DNA of 64,000 nt from CALDCK01 sp050618055 (GCA_050618055.1 JBNLVK010000172.1:16727-80726), one strand, 5' to 3'; counted from the first letter of the stretch, positions 1-9,247 are shown. The notes: generated by a model not told the origin, from the letters alone. Numbers and translations are program-made.

Positions 1-123
1 GTGGAGCCCGCCCTCGTCGCCCCCCCACTCGGGCCAGATCGCCACATCCGCGCCCGGACCGGGCGCCGGCGCCGCGTCGCTGCACGCGGCGAGGAGGAAC
101 AGGAATGCGAGGGCGCGTCGCAT
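1..123 (-). CDS. Lipoprotein, N-terminal fragment (possible quinoprotein)
   Basis: Only the first 41 codons are present; the gene runs off the window start. The ATG at 123 opens a classical lipoprotein signal: MRR, a hydrophobic stretch, then the lipobox LAAC with the lipidated Cys at residue 14. The mature part begins with an Ala/Pro-rich linker and then WPEWGGDEGG. That short motif resembles the start of PQQ-dependent dehydrogenases, which often read W-x-x-Y/F-GGD-x-GG; the complete PQQ enzyme at 43187-45169 has WPSFGGDPGG at the same place. The family assignment is therefore a guess from one motif. The gene is divergent from badH. The lipoprotein call is fairly secure, the function is not. 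Confidence 0.6.
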   Translation of the reverse strand, partial: MRRALAFLFLLAACSDAAPAPGPGADVAIWPEWGGDEGGLH

Positions 124-161
124 CGCGGCGCACTCTAGGCCATCCGCGTGCGGCGTGCGGG

Positions 162-167
162 TAGAAT
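162..167 (+). promoter_or_regulatory. Leaderless-type -10 hexamer for badH
   Basis: TAGAAT lies six bases before the badH ATG at 174, and no Shine-Dalgarno sequence is visible. The spacing puts the transcription start at or next to the A of the ATG. Confidence 0.4.
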
Positions 168-173
168 GGCCGC

Positions 174-938
174 ATGCCCGGACTGCGCGGACTCGACGGC
201 TTCCCGGTGCTGCTGACCGGCGGCGCCAGCGGCATCGGCCGCGCCACCGCGCTGCGCCTGGGCGAGGAGGGAGCCGTGGTCGGCGTGCTGGATCGCGACG
301 GCGACGGCGCCGGCGCCACCGCCGCGGCGATCGCCGACGCCGGCGGCCGCGCCCACGCCTTCGGCGTCGACATCACCGACGGCGCAGCGGTGGAATCGGC
401 CGTCGACGACTTCGTCGCGCGCGCCGGCGACGTGAAGGGCCTGGTGAACTGCGCGGGCTGGGACCACGCCGGGAACTTCCTCGACACCGACCCGGATCTC
501 TGGCGCAGGCTGATCGACGTCAACCTGATGGGTCCGCTGCACGTGACGAAGGCGGTGCTCGCGCGCATGGCGGAGGCGGGCTTCGGCCGCGTCGTCAGCA
601 TCGCCAGCGACGCGGGGCGCGTGGGGTCGTCGGGCGAGTCGGTCTACGCCGCCTGCAAGGCGGGCATCGCGGCGTTCTCCAAGTCGGTGGCGCGCGAGAT
701 GGCGAAGACGGGCATCACGCTCAACGTGGTCTCGCCCGGGCCGACCGACACGCCGCTGTTCGCCGACTTCGATTCCAGTGGGAAGCTCGGCCCGGCCCTG
801 GCCCGCGCCATTCCCATGCGTCGCCTGGGACGGCCCGAGGACTTCCCGGGCGCCATCGCCTTCCTGCTCTCCGACGACGCCAGCTTCATCACCGGCCAGA
901 CGCTCAGCATCTCCGGTGGTCTCACCATGCACGGATAG
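174..938 (+). CDS. badH: 2-hydroxycyclohexanecarboxyl-CoA dehydrogenase (SDR)
   Basis: A 254-residue short-chain dehydrogenase. It has the Rossmann motif TGGASGIG near the N-terminus, the NNAG-equivalent motif NCAG, and the catalytic pair Y-x-x-x-K in YAACK. From memory it matches Rhodopseudomonas palustris BadH through the middle and C-terminus, including GSSGE-VYAACK, SPGPTDT and a final SGGLTM. BadH oxidises 2-hydroxycyclohexanecarboxyl-CoA to the 2-keto form with NAD+ in the cytoplasm. The next gene, 15 bases downstream, is a BadI homologue, the enzyme that uses this product, which strongly supports the assignment. The genes upstream of these two steps in the pathway are not in the window. 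Confidence 0.85.
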   Translation: MPGLRGLDGFPVLLTGGASGIGRATALRLGEEGAVVGVLDRDGDGAGATAAAIADAGGRAHAFGVDITDGAAVESAVDDFVARAGDVKGLVNCAGWDHAGNFLDTDPDLWRRLIDVNLMGPLHVTKAVLARMAEAGFGRVVSIASDAGRVGSSGESVYAACKAGIAAFSKSVAREMAKTGITLNVVSPGPTDTPLFADFDSSGKLGPALARAIPMRRLGRPEDFPGAIAFLLSDDASFITGQTLSISGGLTMHG

Positions 939-953
939 CCGAGGAACGAACGC

Positions 954-1742
954 ATGACCTTCGAAGACGTCCGCTACGAGGTCCGCGACCACGTCGCCAC
1001 CATCACCATCGACCGGCCGAAGGTGCACAACGCCTTCCGCGGGCGGACCTGCGAGGAGCTGGTCAGCGCCTTCCAGAAGGCGGGCTACGACCGCGACATC
1101 GGCGCCATCGTGCTGACCGGCGCCGGCGAGCGCGCCTTCTGCAGCGGCGGCGACCAGTCGGACCACGCCGAGGACGGCAGGTACGCCGGCGGGCGCGGGG
1201 TGATCGGCATGCCCATCGACGAGGTCCACTCGGTGATCCGCGACGTGCCCAAGCCGGTGGTCGCCAAGGTGCGCGGCTACGCCATCGGCGGCGGCAACGT
1301 GCTGGCCACCATCTGCGACCTGACGCTGGCCGGCGAGAGCGCCGTGTTCGGCCAGGTGGGACCGCGCATGGGATCGGTCGACCCGGGCTTCGGCACCGCC
1401 TACCTGGCCCGCGTGATCGGCGAGAAGAAGGCGCGGGAGATGTGGTTCCTGTGCCGCCGCTACAGCGCGGCGGAGGCGCTCGAGATGGGTCTGGTGAACG
1501 CGGTCGTGCCCGACGCCGAGCTCGACGCCGAGACCGACCGCTGGACGGCGGAGCTGGCCGCCCGCAGCCCCACCGCCATCGCACTGGCGAAGCGCAGCTT
1601 CAACGCCGACACCGAGGCCATCCGCGGCATCGGCTCGCTCGGCATGCAGGGCCTGGCCCTCTACTACGACACCGCCGAGTCGAAGGAGGGCGGCGACGCG
1701 CTGCGCGAGAAGCGGGAGCCCGACTTCCGCAAGTTCGCGTAG
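954..1742 (+). CDS. badI: 2-ketocyclohexanecarboxyl-CoA hydrolase
   Basis: A 262-residue crotonase-superfamily protein of the MenB-like branch. Visible signatures are NAFRG near residue 23, the oxyanion-hole segments FCSGGDQS and YAIGGGNVL, then GSVDPGFGTA and the block GEKKAREMWFLCRRYS. These agree closely with R. palustris BadI as I remember it. BadI hydrolytically opens the ring of 2-ketocyclohexanecarboxyl-CoA to pimelyl-CoA, which then enters beta-oxidation. A plain enoyl-CoA hydratase or 1,4-dihydroxy-2-naphthoyl-CoA synthase is the alternative, but the badH gene directly upstream favours BadI. It is transcribed with badH and probably with the dodecin-fusion gene 39 bases downstream. 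Confidence 0.87.
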   Translation: MTFEDVRYEVRDHVATITIDRPKVHNAFRGRTCEELVSAFQKAGYDRDIGAIVLTGAGERAFCSGGDQSDHAEDGRYAGGRGVIGMPIDEVHSVIRDVPKPVVAKVRGYAIGGGNVLATICDLTLAGESAVFGQVGPRMGSVDPGFGTAYLARVIGEKKAREMWFLCRRYSAAEALEMGLVNAVVPDAELDAETDRWTAELAARSPTAIALAKRSFNADTEAIRGIGSLGMQGLALYYDTAESKEGGDALREKREPDFRKFA

Positions 1743-1781
1743 ACTGCGCGGGCCCGGGCCGGGAAGAAGGAGGAGGGACGC

Positions 1782-2513
1782 GTGGCGGAGCCGTTCGAGG
1801 ATCGAAGCGAGGGCGTGCTGTCCAAGGTGATCGGGGGACGGCGCGGCTGCATGCAGGAGGTGGAGCGCCTGCTGGCGCGCGCAGACCGCGTGTCGGAGGT
1901 CGGCCAGGACCGGGTGGCCGAGGTGGCGTCGCGCCACAAGGTCGACTTCGGCAAGCGCATGCGCACCGGCCGCACCCAGCTCTACCGCCGCTTCCTCGAG
2001 CACTGCCTGCGCGACGGCCACCTCTCGGAGGAGGAGAGCGAGGCCCTGGAGCACCTGCGCTCGCTGCTGCGGCTGGACGACGAGAGCGCGTCGCGCGTCC
2101 ACGACGAGGTGTCGCGCTCGGTCTACGGCGAGGCCGTCGACGAGGTGCTCGAGGACCAGCAGCTCGACCCGGAGGAGCAGGAGTTCCTCGAGCGGCTGCG
2201 CGGCCGGCTGGACATCCCCGAACCGGTGGCCGACGCGCTGCTGAAGGAGGGCGTGCAGCGCGCGCGCCAGCGCTTCTTCTCGAAGGCGGCGGCGCGGTCC
2301 GGCGTGTTCCTCACCTCCCACGAGGCGCCGCTCCAGCTGGTCGGCGCCTCCGAGACGTCGATCGAGGCGGCGGTGAACGACGCCCTCGACCAGGCCTGCC
2401 GCGCCGTGCCGCGCCTGCACTGGATCGAGGTGGGCAAGATCCGCGGCGAGGTGGTGGAAGGCCGCGTGAAGGAGTGGCAGGTCGAGCTGAAGGCCTGGCT
2501 CGACCCGGAGTAG
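1782..2513 (+). CDS. Acidic helical protein with C-terminal dodecin domain
   Basis: A 243-residue protein starting at GTG with the Shine-Dalgarno sequence AGGAGG six to eight bases upstream. Residues 1 to about 175 are highly charged and predicted helical, with repeated L-x-x-G-x-L-S/D-x-E-E segments reminiscent of TerB-like helical domains. Residues about 186-243 match the whole dodecin fold: an A-x-S-x-x-S-I-E-A-A-V-N helix, then HWIEV, a strand with RGEVVEGRV, and EWQVELK. Dodecins are about 65-70-residue flavin-binding dodecamers that buffer free riboflavin or FMN. A fusion to a helical domain is not the usual stand-alone form. The bad genes precede it and LLM flavoenzymes occur elsewhere in the window, so flavin binding is plausible but unproven. 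The N-terminal family is not certain. Confidence 0.7.
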   Translation: MAEPFEDRSEGVLSKVIGGRRGCMQEVERLLARADRVSEVGQDRVAEVASRHKVDFGKRMRTGRTQLYRRFLEHCLRDGHLSEEESEALEHLRSLLRLDDESASRVHDEVSRSVYGEAVDEVLEDQQLDPEEQEFLERLRGRLDIPEPVADALLKEGVQRARQRFFSKAAARSGVFLTSHEAPLQLVGASETSIEAAVNDALDQACRAVPRLHWIEVGKIRGEVVEGRVKEWQVELKAWLDPE

Positions 2514-2517
2514 CGCA

Positions 2518-2545
2518 GGGAATGTCTGCACATGCGGACACTCCC
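2518..2545. terminator. Stem-loop between convergent genes
   Basis: An inverted repeat with 12-base arms (GGGAATGTCTGC and GCGGACACTCCC) and an ACAT loop; ten positions pair as Watson-Crick. It fills the gap between two convergent genes and its right arm touches the stop codon at 2545-2547. There is no clear U tract on either side, so it is a likely but not classical bidirectional terminator. The GGGA-R-TGTC-Y-GC arm sequence recurs at 26708-26719. Confidence 0.45.
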
Positions 2546-3336
2546 TACAGCTCCGGCACCGGAATGCGGAAGGCCGGCGACTCGGCGCCGCCGTCCACCT
2601 CGAAGACCTTGCCGGTCACCCAGCTCGCCGCCGGCGACGCCAGGTAGAGGGCGCAGGCCGCCACGTCCTCGACCTCGCCGATGCGGCCCATGGGCGTGCC
2701 CTCCTCCATCTGGCGGCGGATCGCCTCGTTGGTGAGCACGCTGTCCAGCGCCGCCGTCGCCACGCCGCCCACGGCAATGGCGTTGACGCGCACCTTCGGC
2801 GCGAAGTCGGCCGCCAGCTCCTTCGTCATGAAGGCGAGGCCGGCCTTGGCCGTCCCGTAGGCGACGAAGCCGGTCTGGACCATGCCACCGGCGCGCGACG
2901 ACACGTTCACCACGGCGCCGGCGCCGGCCGTGGCGACCATGCGCGGCACCGCCAGCTTCGTGGCCAGGAAGGCGGAGGTGAGGTTGAAGCGCAGCGCGTG
3001 CTCGAAGAAGCGCTCGCTGGTGTCGAGGGCCGGCCGCGGCGGCGTGCCGCCGGCGTTGTTCACCAGCACGTCGATGCGCGAGAGATCCCGCTCGGCGCGC
3101 CCGACCAGCGCCTCGAGCTGCTCGGTCTCGGTCACGTCGCAGGGCTGGGCCACGGCGCGACCGCCCCGCTCGCGCACCGCCTCGGCGGTCTCCTCGATGT
3201 CGGACGCGGTGCGCGCCGCGCACACCACGTCGGCGCCGGCCTCGGCGAAGGCCAGGGCGATGCCGCGGCCGATGCCCTTGCCCGCACCGGTCACGATCGC
3301 CACGCGCCCGTCCAGCCGGAAGCGGTCGAGGATCAC
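2545..3336 (-). CDS. SDR family oxidoreductase
   Basis: A 263-residue classical short-chain dehydrogenase. It has TGAGKGIG for NAD(P) binding, NNAGG, catalytic Ser in NVSSRAGG, and Y-x-x-x-K in YGTAKAG. It ends with the usual VTGKVFEVDGG segment. The GTG start at 3336 forms a four-base GTGA overlap with the stop of the upstream gene at 3333, so the two are translationally coupled. The substrate cannot be read from the sequence; in this setting a hydroxyacyl-CoA or an alicyclic or steroid-type alcohol is plausible. An upstream in-frame extension exists but would run through the neighbouring gene and is not credible. Confidence 0.85.
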   Translation of the reverse strand: MILDRFRLDGRVAIVTGAGKGIGRGIALAFAEAGADVVCAARTASDIEETAEAVRERGGRAVAQPCDVTETEQLEALVGRAERDLSRIDVLVNNAGGTPPRPALDTSERFFEHALRFNLTSAFLATKLAVPRMVATAGAGAVVNVSSRAGGMVQTGFVAYGTAKAGLAFMTKELAADFAPKVRVNAIAVGGVATAALDSVLTNEAIRRQMEEGTPMGRIGEVEDVAACALYLASPAASWVTGKVFEVDGGAESPAFRIPVPEL

Positions 3337-4388
3337 GCCAGCAGGTCCGGCGCGGCGCGGCCCGACACGAGCGGCAGGTCCAGGTAGGTGCGGATGCCCG
3401 GCTCGGCCCGGCACACCACCGGGATCGAGTTCACGCAGTGCATGGCCGTCGCGCAGATGCCCGGGTTGCGGTCGAGGTCGCGGCGGACGTCCGGCGGGTG
3501 CAGGCCGTGGAAGGTGACCGCCAGCGGCGGCTCGGCGTCGAAGGAGACCTCGAAGCGCTCCCCGCCGAGCTTCCAGGGCGGGTCCAGCGCGTGGTCGCCC
3601 ATCAGCCAGTTCACGGCCGCCGTGATCACCGGCTCGCCCCGCACCGTGCCCTGCCAGCTGAAGCGCTGGGCCGCCACGGTTCCCTCGGGAATCACGCCCA
3701 CCGGCGTGTCGATGTCGGCGGTCGCCACCGCCATCTCGTGGGTGGTCCGCTTCTCCGGGTCGAGGGCGAGGCCCAGGCCCGCCGCCAGCATGTCGATCGA
3801 CTGCTTGAAGCCGTGGCCCAGCATGTCGAGCATGGAGCTCTGGCGCGCCTCCTCGAGCGACTTGCCGAACAGCATCACCTCGCGGACCACGAACTCGGTG
3901 GCGTAGCTGCGGATGTCGGAGAACTCCTCGGCCCGCACGTGGCGGATGTTGCGGCACAGCGCCGACATCACCAGCGGGAAGCGCTCGGTGATGCCGCCCG
4001 GGTGGATGCCGGTGCCGTGGAGCGTGACCCCGCCCTTGCGGCAGGCCGCCTCCAGCTCGGCCACACCGGAGCTCGAGAACGGGTAGAACCAGCCCAGCGG
4101 CGAGACCACGTTCTTGCCCGATTCGAGGATGCGCGCCACCTCGCCCGGGTTGGCCATGATCGGGCTGTAGTGCACGCAGTCGGCGTCCATCGCCAGCAGC
4201 TCGTCGACGTCGCGGGTGGCGGTGACGCCGACCTTCCCCAGCCCGCAGATCTCGCCCACGTCGCGGCCCGCCTTGGCGTCGCCGTGCACCCAGGCACCCA
4301 CCAGCTCGAGCTCCGGGTGGGCGAGGATGCCCTCGACCGCCGCCCGTCCCACGTTGCCCGTCGCCCACTGGATCACCCGGTACGTCAT
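3333..4388 (-). CDS. DapB-like NAD(P)-dependent dehydrogenase
   Basis: A 351-residue protein beginning with MTYRVIQWATGNVGR, a Rossmann start typical of proteins annotated as dihydrodipicolinate reductase N-terminal domain or NAD(P)H-dependent amine dehydrogenase family (2,4-diaminopentanoate dehydrogenase-like). Further blocks are MANPGEVARILESGKNVV and HGTGIHPGGITERFP. The chain is much longer than lysine-pathway DapB and lacks its usual C-terminus, so this is not the lysine enzyme. The ATG at 4388 has GGAGC upstream. It is the first gene of a two-gene minus-strand unit with the SDR and is divergent from the SDR at 4444. The actual substrate is unknown. Confidence 0.7.
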   Translation of the reverse strand: MTYRVIQWATGNVGRAAVEGILAHPELELVGAWVHGDAKAGRDVGEICGLGKVGVTATRDVDELLAMDADCVHYSPIMANPGEVARILESGKNVVSPLGWFYPFSSSGVAELEAACRKGGVTLHGTGIHPGGITERFPLVMSALCRNIRHVRAEEFSDIRSYATEFVVREVMLFGKSLEEARQSSMLDMLGHGFKQSIDMLAAGLGLALDPEKRTTHEMAVATADIDTPVGVIPEGTVAAQRFSWQGTVRGEPVITAAVNWLMGDHALDPPWKLGGERFEVSFDAEPPLAVTFHGLHPPDVRRDLDRNPGICATAMHCVNSIPVVCRAEPGIRTYLDLPLVSGRAAPDLLA

Positions 4389-4443
4389 GCCTGCTCCCTT
4401 CGCGGGCATTGTGCCATGATCGTCGCCCGGACCCGGAGGAACC

Positions 4444-5193
4444 ATGGAGATCCGCGATCGCGTGGCGATCGTCACAGGCGCCGCGTCGGGCATCGGGCGC
4501 GCCACGGCCCTGGCGCTGGCCGCGGCCGGCGCGCGCGGCGTGGCGCTGGCCGACGTGGAGGAGGCGCTGCTGGACGAGGTGGCGGCGGAGGTCGAAGCGC
4601 TCGGCGCCGCCCCGCTTCCCGTCTACACCGACGTCCGCAACCCGAAGTCGCTGGAGAACCTCTTCGAGCGCACCGTCGCCGGGCTCGGGCCCTTCCGGAT
4701 CCTGCACAACAACGCCGGCGTCACCACCGGCACGCCCACCTGGCCCGACCTCGCCAGCGAGCGCATCGAGGCGCTGATCGACGTGAACCTGAAGGGCGTG
4801 ATCCTGGGCACGCACCAGGCGCTGCCCTTCCTGCGCGACGCCGGCGGCGGCGTGATCGTGCAGACCGCGTCGATCGCCGGCCACGCGCCGCTGCCACCCG
4901 AGGCGGTCTACTGCGCCACCAAGGCGGGCGTCGAGATGTTCACCCGCTCCTGCGCCGCGCTGCACGAGAGCCACGGCGTGCGCGTCGTGTGCGTGTGCCC
5001 GGGCGTGGTCGAGACGCCCATGCTGCGGAAGACCGGCGTCGACGGACGCATCGCCGACTACCTGAAGCCGGTCTACGACGCCGTGCAGGTGCTGGCGCCG
5101 TCGGACGTGGCCGACGCGGTGCTGGAGCTCGTCCGTGACGACGAGGCGATCGCCCGGGTGGTCGACGTCCCCAACCCGGCGCCCCCGGCCTAG
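4444..5193 (+). CDS. SDR family oxidoreductase
   Basis: A 249-residue short-chain dehydrogenase with TGAASGIG, NNAGVTTG, a Ser in QTASIAGH and Y-x-x-x-K in YCATKAG. The motif CPGVVETPM follows, as in many SDRs acting on acyl-CoA or alcohol substrates. AGGA sits a few bases before the ATG. It is the third SDR in 5 kb and is divergent from the DapB-like gene, so the group may serve one catabolic route, though no substrate can be assigned. Its TAG stop abuts the TAG of the convergent SGNH gene (TAGCTA). Confidence 0.85.
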   Translation: MEIRDRVAIVTGAASGIGRATALALAAAGARGVALADVEEALLDEVAAEVEALGAAPLPVYTDVRNPKSLENLFERTVAGLGPFRILHNNAGVTTGTPTWPDLASERIEALIDVNLKGVILGTHQALPFLRDAGGGVIVQTASIAGHAPLPPEAVYCATKAGVEMFTRSCAALHESHGVRVVCVCPGVVETPMLRKTGVDGRIADYLKPVYDAVQVLAPSDVADAVLELVRDDEAIARVVDVPNPAPPA

Positions 5194-6297
5194 CTAGTCG
5201 AGCAGGGCGGCCACCGGGCCGCGCATCCGCTCCGCCACCAGCGCGTGTCCGCGCGGCGCCATGTGGCCGTTGGTGTCGGGCGGGTAGATGGCCAGCGAGG
5301 TGCGGACCGCGTCGCGCAGCGGACCGGCCACGTCCACCACGAAGCCGCCGGCGGCCTCGATGCGCCGCACCAGCGCCGCGCTGTAGCGCGCCTCGCCGGC
5401 GACCAGGGCGTCGTAGGCCGCGTGGGGCTTCGCGCCGGCGGCGCGCAGCCGGAGCTCGAAGGCGCGCTCCTTGGTGGGAATGACCGTGAACAGCGGCTGC
5501 GGGCCGCCCTGCGCCGCGTCGGCCAGGATGCGCTCCGCCACCCGCGCCATCACCTCCCAGCCGGCCGCCACCGCCGGGTCGTCCAGGTTCGAGGCCAGGC
5601 GCAGCACCGGGGTGAAGGCCACGGTCTGGCCGTTGCGACCGCCGAAGCGCAGCGCCCACACCTCCTCGGGCGGGCTCGGCCAGGTCACCGGCGGCAGGTC
5701 GTCCACGCCGAGGGCGGCGTCGGGGCGCAGCGAGGCGAAGCGCTCGATGGAGTAGGCCGCGCTGAACGAGTCGCGGGGGTCGTTGCCGGCGTAGAAGGCG
5801 ACCACCACCACCTCGGGCTCGAAGAAGGCGGCCGCCTCCCACATGGCCAGGTACTGCGCCGCCCCCCAGCCGCCGGTCGACATGTCGTAGACGCCGGCCG
5901 CGTCGCCCAACCGGCGCGAGAGCACGTGGGGCCAGGCGTCGTCGATGGGGACGGTGGTCCCGTAGGTCTGGCTGTCGCCGATGGTGACGACGCGCGAGCG
6001 GCTCGGCACCGCGTGGTTGCGGAAACCCAGCGCGTCGGTCGGCCCGAGCTGGCGGCGGTCCTCCAGGAAGGGACGCGAGCGCACCACCAGGGTCGGGTCC
6101 GGCAGGATGGCCTCGCTCGACGCGCGGTCCTCGGGGCGGAAGACGTTCTCGTAGAAGGGCACGACGCGCTCGTCCGCCTGGACGATGCGCACCTCCGACG
6201 GCGAGCGCAGCAGACCGGGCGCCAGCCAGCGCACCGCCAGCAGTCCCAGCAGCAGGCTCAGCGCCGCCGACACCGCCAGCAGCAGCGCCTCCCTCAC
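5194..6297 (-). CDS. SGNH/GDSL-type hydrolase, membrane-anchored
   Basis: A 367-residue protein. An N-terminal hydrophobic segment (about residues 5-22) would anchor it in the inner membrane with the enzyme outside. The SGNH blocks are visible: GDSQTYG (block I serine), STGGWGAAQY (Gly block), FYAGNDPRDS (block III Asn), and a C-terminal D-T-N-G-H-M-A-P-x-G-H (block V Asp/His). The family hydrolyses esters or moves acyl groups on glycans or lipids; this one resembles AlgX/GDSL-like extracytoplasmic members. The GTG start overlaps the end of the upstream M48 gene by four bases (GTGA), so the two are coupled. Confidence 0.75.
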   Translation of the reverse strand: MREALLLAVSAALSLLLGLLAVRWLAPGLLRSPSEVRIVQADERVVPFYENVFRPEDRASSEAILPDPTLVVRSRPFLEDRRQLGPTDALGFRNHAVPSRSRVVTIGDSQTYGTTVPIDDAWPHVLSRRLGDAAGVYDMSTGGWGAAQYLAMWEAAAFFEPEVVVVAFYAGNDPRDSFSAAYSIERFASLRPDAALGVDDLPPVTWPSPPEEVWALRFGGRNGQTVAFTPVLRLASNLDDPAVAAGWEVMARVAERILADAAQGGPQPLFTVIPTKERAFELRLRAAGAKPHAAYDALVAGEARYSAALVRRIEAAGGFVVDVAGPLRDAVRTSLAIYPPDTNGHMAPRGHALVAERMRGPVAALLD

Positions 6298-6926
6298 GGA
6301 AGCGCCTGGCCGACCACGCGCTTGACGGGAACCCCGGCCGGGTAGCGGCCGCCCGGCTCGATCTGGTTCAGCAGCGACAGCTCCTCGGCCGACGCCGGCC
6401 CGGGATAGGCGCGGGCGAAGCCGTCGACGGTGTAGCTCCGGCCCGGCGTCACGATGTCGATGCGCCAGGGCTTCACGTTCAGCACGGCGGAGCTGCGCTC
6501 GCGCTGCATGCTGCGCACCGACGCGCGCAGCGCCCCGTCGTAGCCGGCGAAGGCGCTCTCGGGCGCGAAGCCGATGAGCCGGTAGACGTGATCCCCGTGG
6601 CGCACGAAGCTGGCGACGCCGCGCACCGTTCCCTGCTGGCCGGCCGCGGCGAAGTCGGCGGTCACCGCCTGGAGCCCGCCGAGCGTCTCGTTCTTCGGCG
6701 GCGTCGACTGCATGCCCTCGGCCGACAGGAAGGCGTCGGCCGCGGCCCGCGGCGCGTCCTCGGCGGCCCGCGAGAGCTGCACCAGCGCGTCCTTGTCCGG
6801 CGCGACCGCCCCCACGACGGCGCGCTGGTTCACCTGCTTCCAGTCCGGGGGCAGCGTCCAGCGGAAGGCCAGGTCGGGATGGTGGAAGACGTCGCCGCTG
6901 AAGAAGCCGTGGCGGGGATCCGGGCG
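6294..6926 (-). pseudogene. C-terminal part of an M48 metallopeptidase, cut off by an in-frame TAA
   Basis: This stretch continues in the same reading frame as the M48 peptidase gene upstream, directly after its TAA at 6927-6929. The first codons read RPDPRHGFFSGDVFHHPDL, the usual continuation of this family after the segment D-G-M-V-Y. The tail has about 210 residues, ends with GVPVKRVVGQALP, and matches the C-terminal domain of about 480-residue M48 proteins (BepA/YfgC-like, often with a C-terminal substrate-binding domain). The Tyr codon expected at the break is replaced by TAA. A GTG at 6833 could restart translation but would drop about 31 residues. It could be a real nonsense mutation, a sequencing error, or readthrough. 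Confidence 0.75.
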
Positions 6927-7745
6927 TTAGACCATGCCGTCGACCCGGCGCAGGTAGATGTCGCGGCCGACGGTGCCCCCGCCGCCGTCCGGCAGGCGCG
7001 CGATCTGCGCCTTCATCACCGCCTCGCGGTTGGCCGGCTTCGGGTGCGACGACAGCCACTCCGGAATGCCGTCGGCGCCCGCCTTCGCTCCGATCCGGTC
7101 GAGGGTGTGGAACACCTTCGGCATCTCGTTCGCGGCGTAGCCCTGGGCCGTCATGTAGCGGAAGCCCAGGTCGTCGGCCTGGCTCTCGTCGTCGCGGCTG
7201 TACTTGAGCAGCAGCACCTGGGCGGTGGCGCCGAGAAGCTGCTGGCTGAGCGCCTGGAGATTCGGAGTGAGGAAGACGGTGGGCAGCAGCACCAGGCTCA
7301 CGCCGATCGCCTTGGTCTGCTGGGCCACGCTGTGGCGCGCCGTCACGTGGCCGATCTCGTGGCCCAGCACGCTGGCCAGCTGCGCCTCGTTGGCGAAGTG
7401 GGCGAGGATGCCGCGCGTCACGTAGATGAAGCCGCCGGGCACGGCGAAGGCGTTCACCAGCGGGTCGTCGACGACGTGGAACTCCCAGGGCAGGTGCGGC
7501 CGCTCCGACGCCTTCGCCATGGGCATGCCGATCTCGGCCACGTAGCGCTCCAGGGCGGGATCGTCGTAGAGACCCATGCTCGCCGCGATCTGCGGCGCCG
7601 ACTGCTGGCCGAGAGCGATCTCCTGCGCCTCGCTCATCAGCACGAACTGGGGCCGTCCGGTCACCGGGTTGGTGGCGCACGCCGCCAGGAAGCCCAGGAG
7701 CACCAGGCCGAGCAGGACGCGGGAATCGCGGAAATGGCTCTTCAT
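6927..7745 (-). CDS. M48 family zinc metallopeptidase, catalytic part (lipoprotein)
   Basis: A 272-residue open frame starting at ATG 7745 with a lipoprotein signal (lipobox LAAC, Cys at residue 22). The peptidase domain has the zinc motif HEIGH followed by T-A-R-H-S-V-A and the downstream Glu in DDESQADDLG. The protein resembles periplasmic BepA/YfgC or Loi-type M48 proteases that control outer-membrane protein assembly. The frame ends at a TAA where homologues continue, leaving only the catalytic half. The downstream piece is intact at protein level, so at most one base separates this from a full-length gene of about 483 codons. Confidence 0.8.
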   Translation of the reverse strand: MKSHFRDSRVLLGLVLLGFLAACATNPVTGRPQFVLMSEAQEIALGQQSAPQIAASMGLYDDPALERYVAEIGMPMAKASERPHLPWEFHVVDDPLVNAFAVPGGFIYVTRGILAHFANEAQLASVLGHEIGHVTARHSVAQQTKAIGVSLVLLPTVFLTPNLQALSQQLLGATAQVLLLKYSRDDESQADDLGFRYMTAQGYAANEMPKVFHTLDRIGAKAGADGIPEWLSSHPKPANREAVMKAQIARLPDGGGGTVGRDIYLRRVDGMV

Positions 7746-7751
7746 GGGAAG

Positions 7752-7757
7752 AGCATA
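7752..7757 (-). promoter_or_regulatory. Leaderless-type -10 hexamer for the M48 gene
   Basis: On the minus strand TATGCT is followed by six bases and then the ATG at 7745. CTTCCC in between is not a Shine-Dalgarno sequence. Confidence 0.4.
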
Positions 7758-7774
7758 GCGGCGGCCGCTGCGGC

Positions 7775-9154
<1,380 letters not shown>

Positions 9155-9167
9155 ACCCGCCTGTCAG

Positions 9168-9183
9168 AGCACGGAACGTGCCA
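9168..9183 (-). promoter_or_regulatory. Dyad with sigma-54-like -24/-12 spacing
   Basis: Minus strand reads TGGCACGTTCCGTGCT: the invariant GG and GC dinucleotides are ten bases apart, and only one base of the TTGC element differs (GTGC). The same bases also form a perfect dyad GCACG-GAA-CGTGC. Against a promoter role, the start codon at 9154 would leave almost no leader for the GGCGGG ribosome site. An operator is an equal alternative. Confidence 0.3.
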
Positions 9184-9220
9184 GTGCGTGGCGATCCCTG
9201 CGCGCCCGCGATGCACTTCG

Positions 9221-9247
9221 TGGGGCCAAATGGTACAAAATGCCCCA
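9221..9247. promoter_or_regulatory. Inverted repeat TGGGGC-N15-GCCCCA
   Basis: Six-base perfect arms at 9221-9226 and 9242-9247 with an A/T-rich centre (AAATGGTACAAAAT), between the kinase gene and the regulator gene. The position suits an upstream activator site for an NtrC-type regulator. The right arm could also fold with the adjacent GGGGCC repeat as a weak terminator for the kinase gene. Confidence 0.3.

Noticed and set aside
135..2531. A minus-strand open frame of about 798 codons over badH, badI and the dodecin gene
   Set aside because: It is antisense to three well-supported genes. Its product is rich in Arg, Ala, His and Leu with no domain, a usual by-product of high GC at third codon positions.
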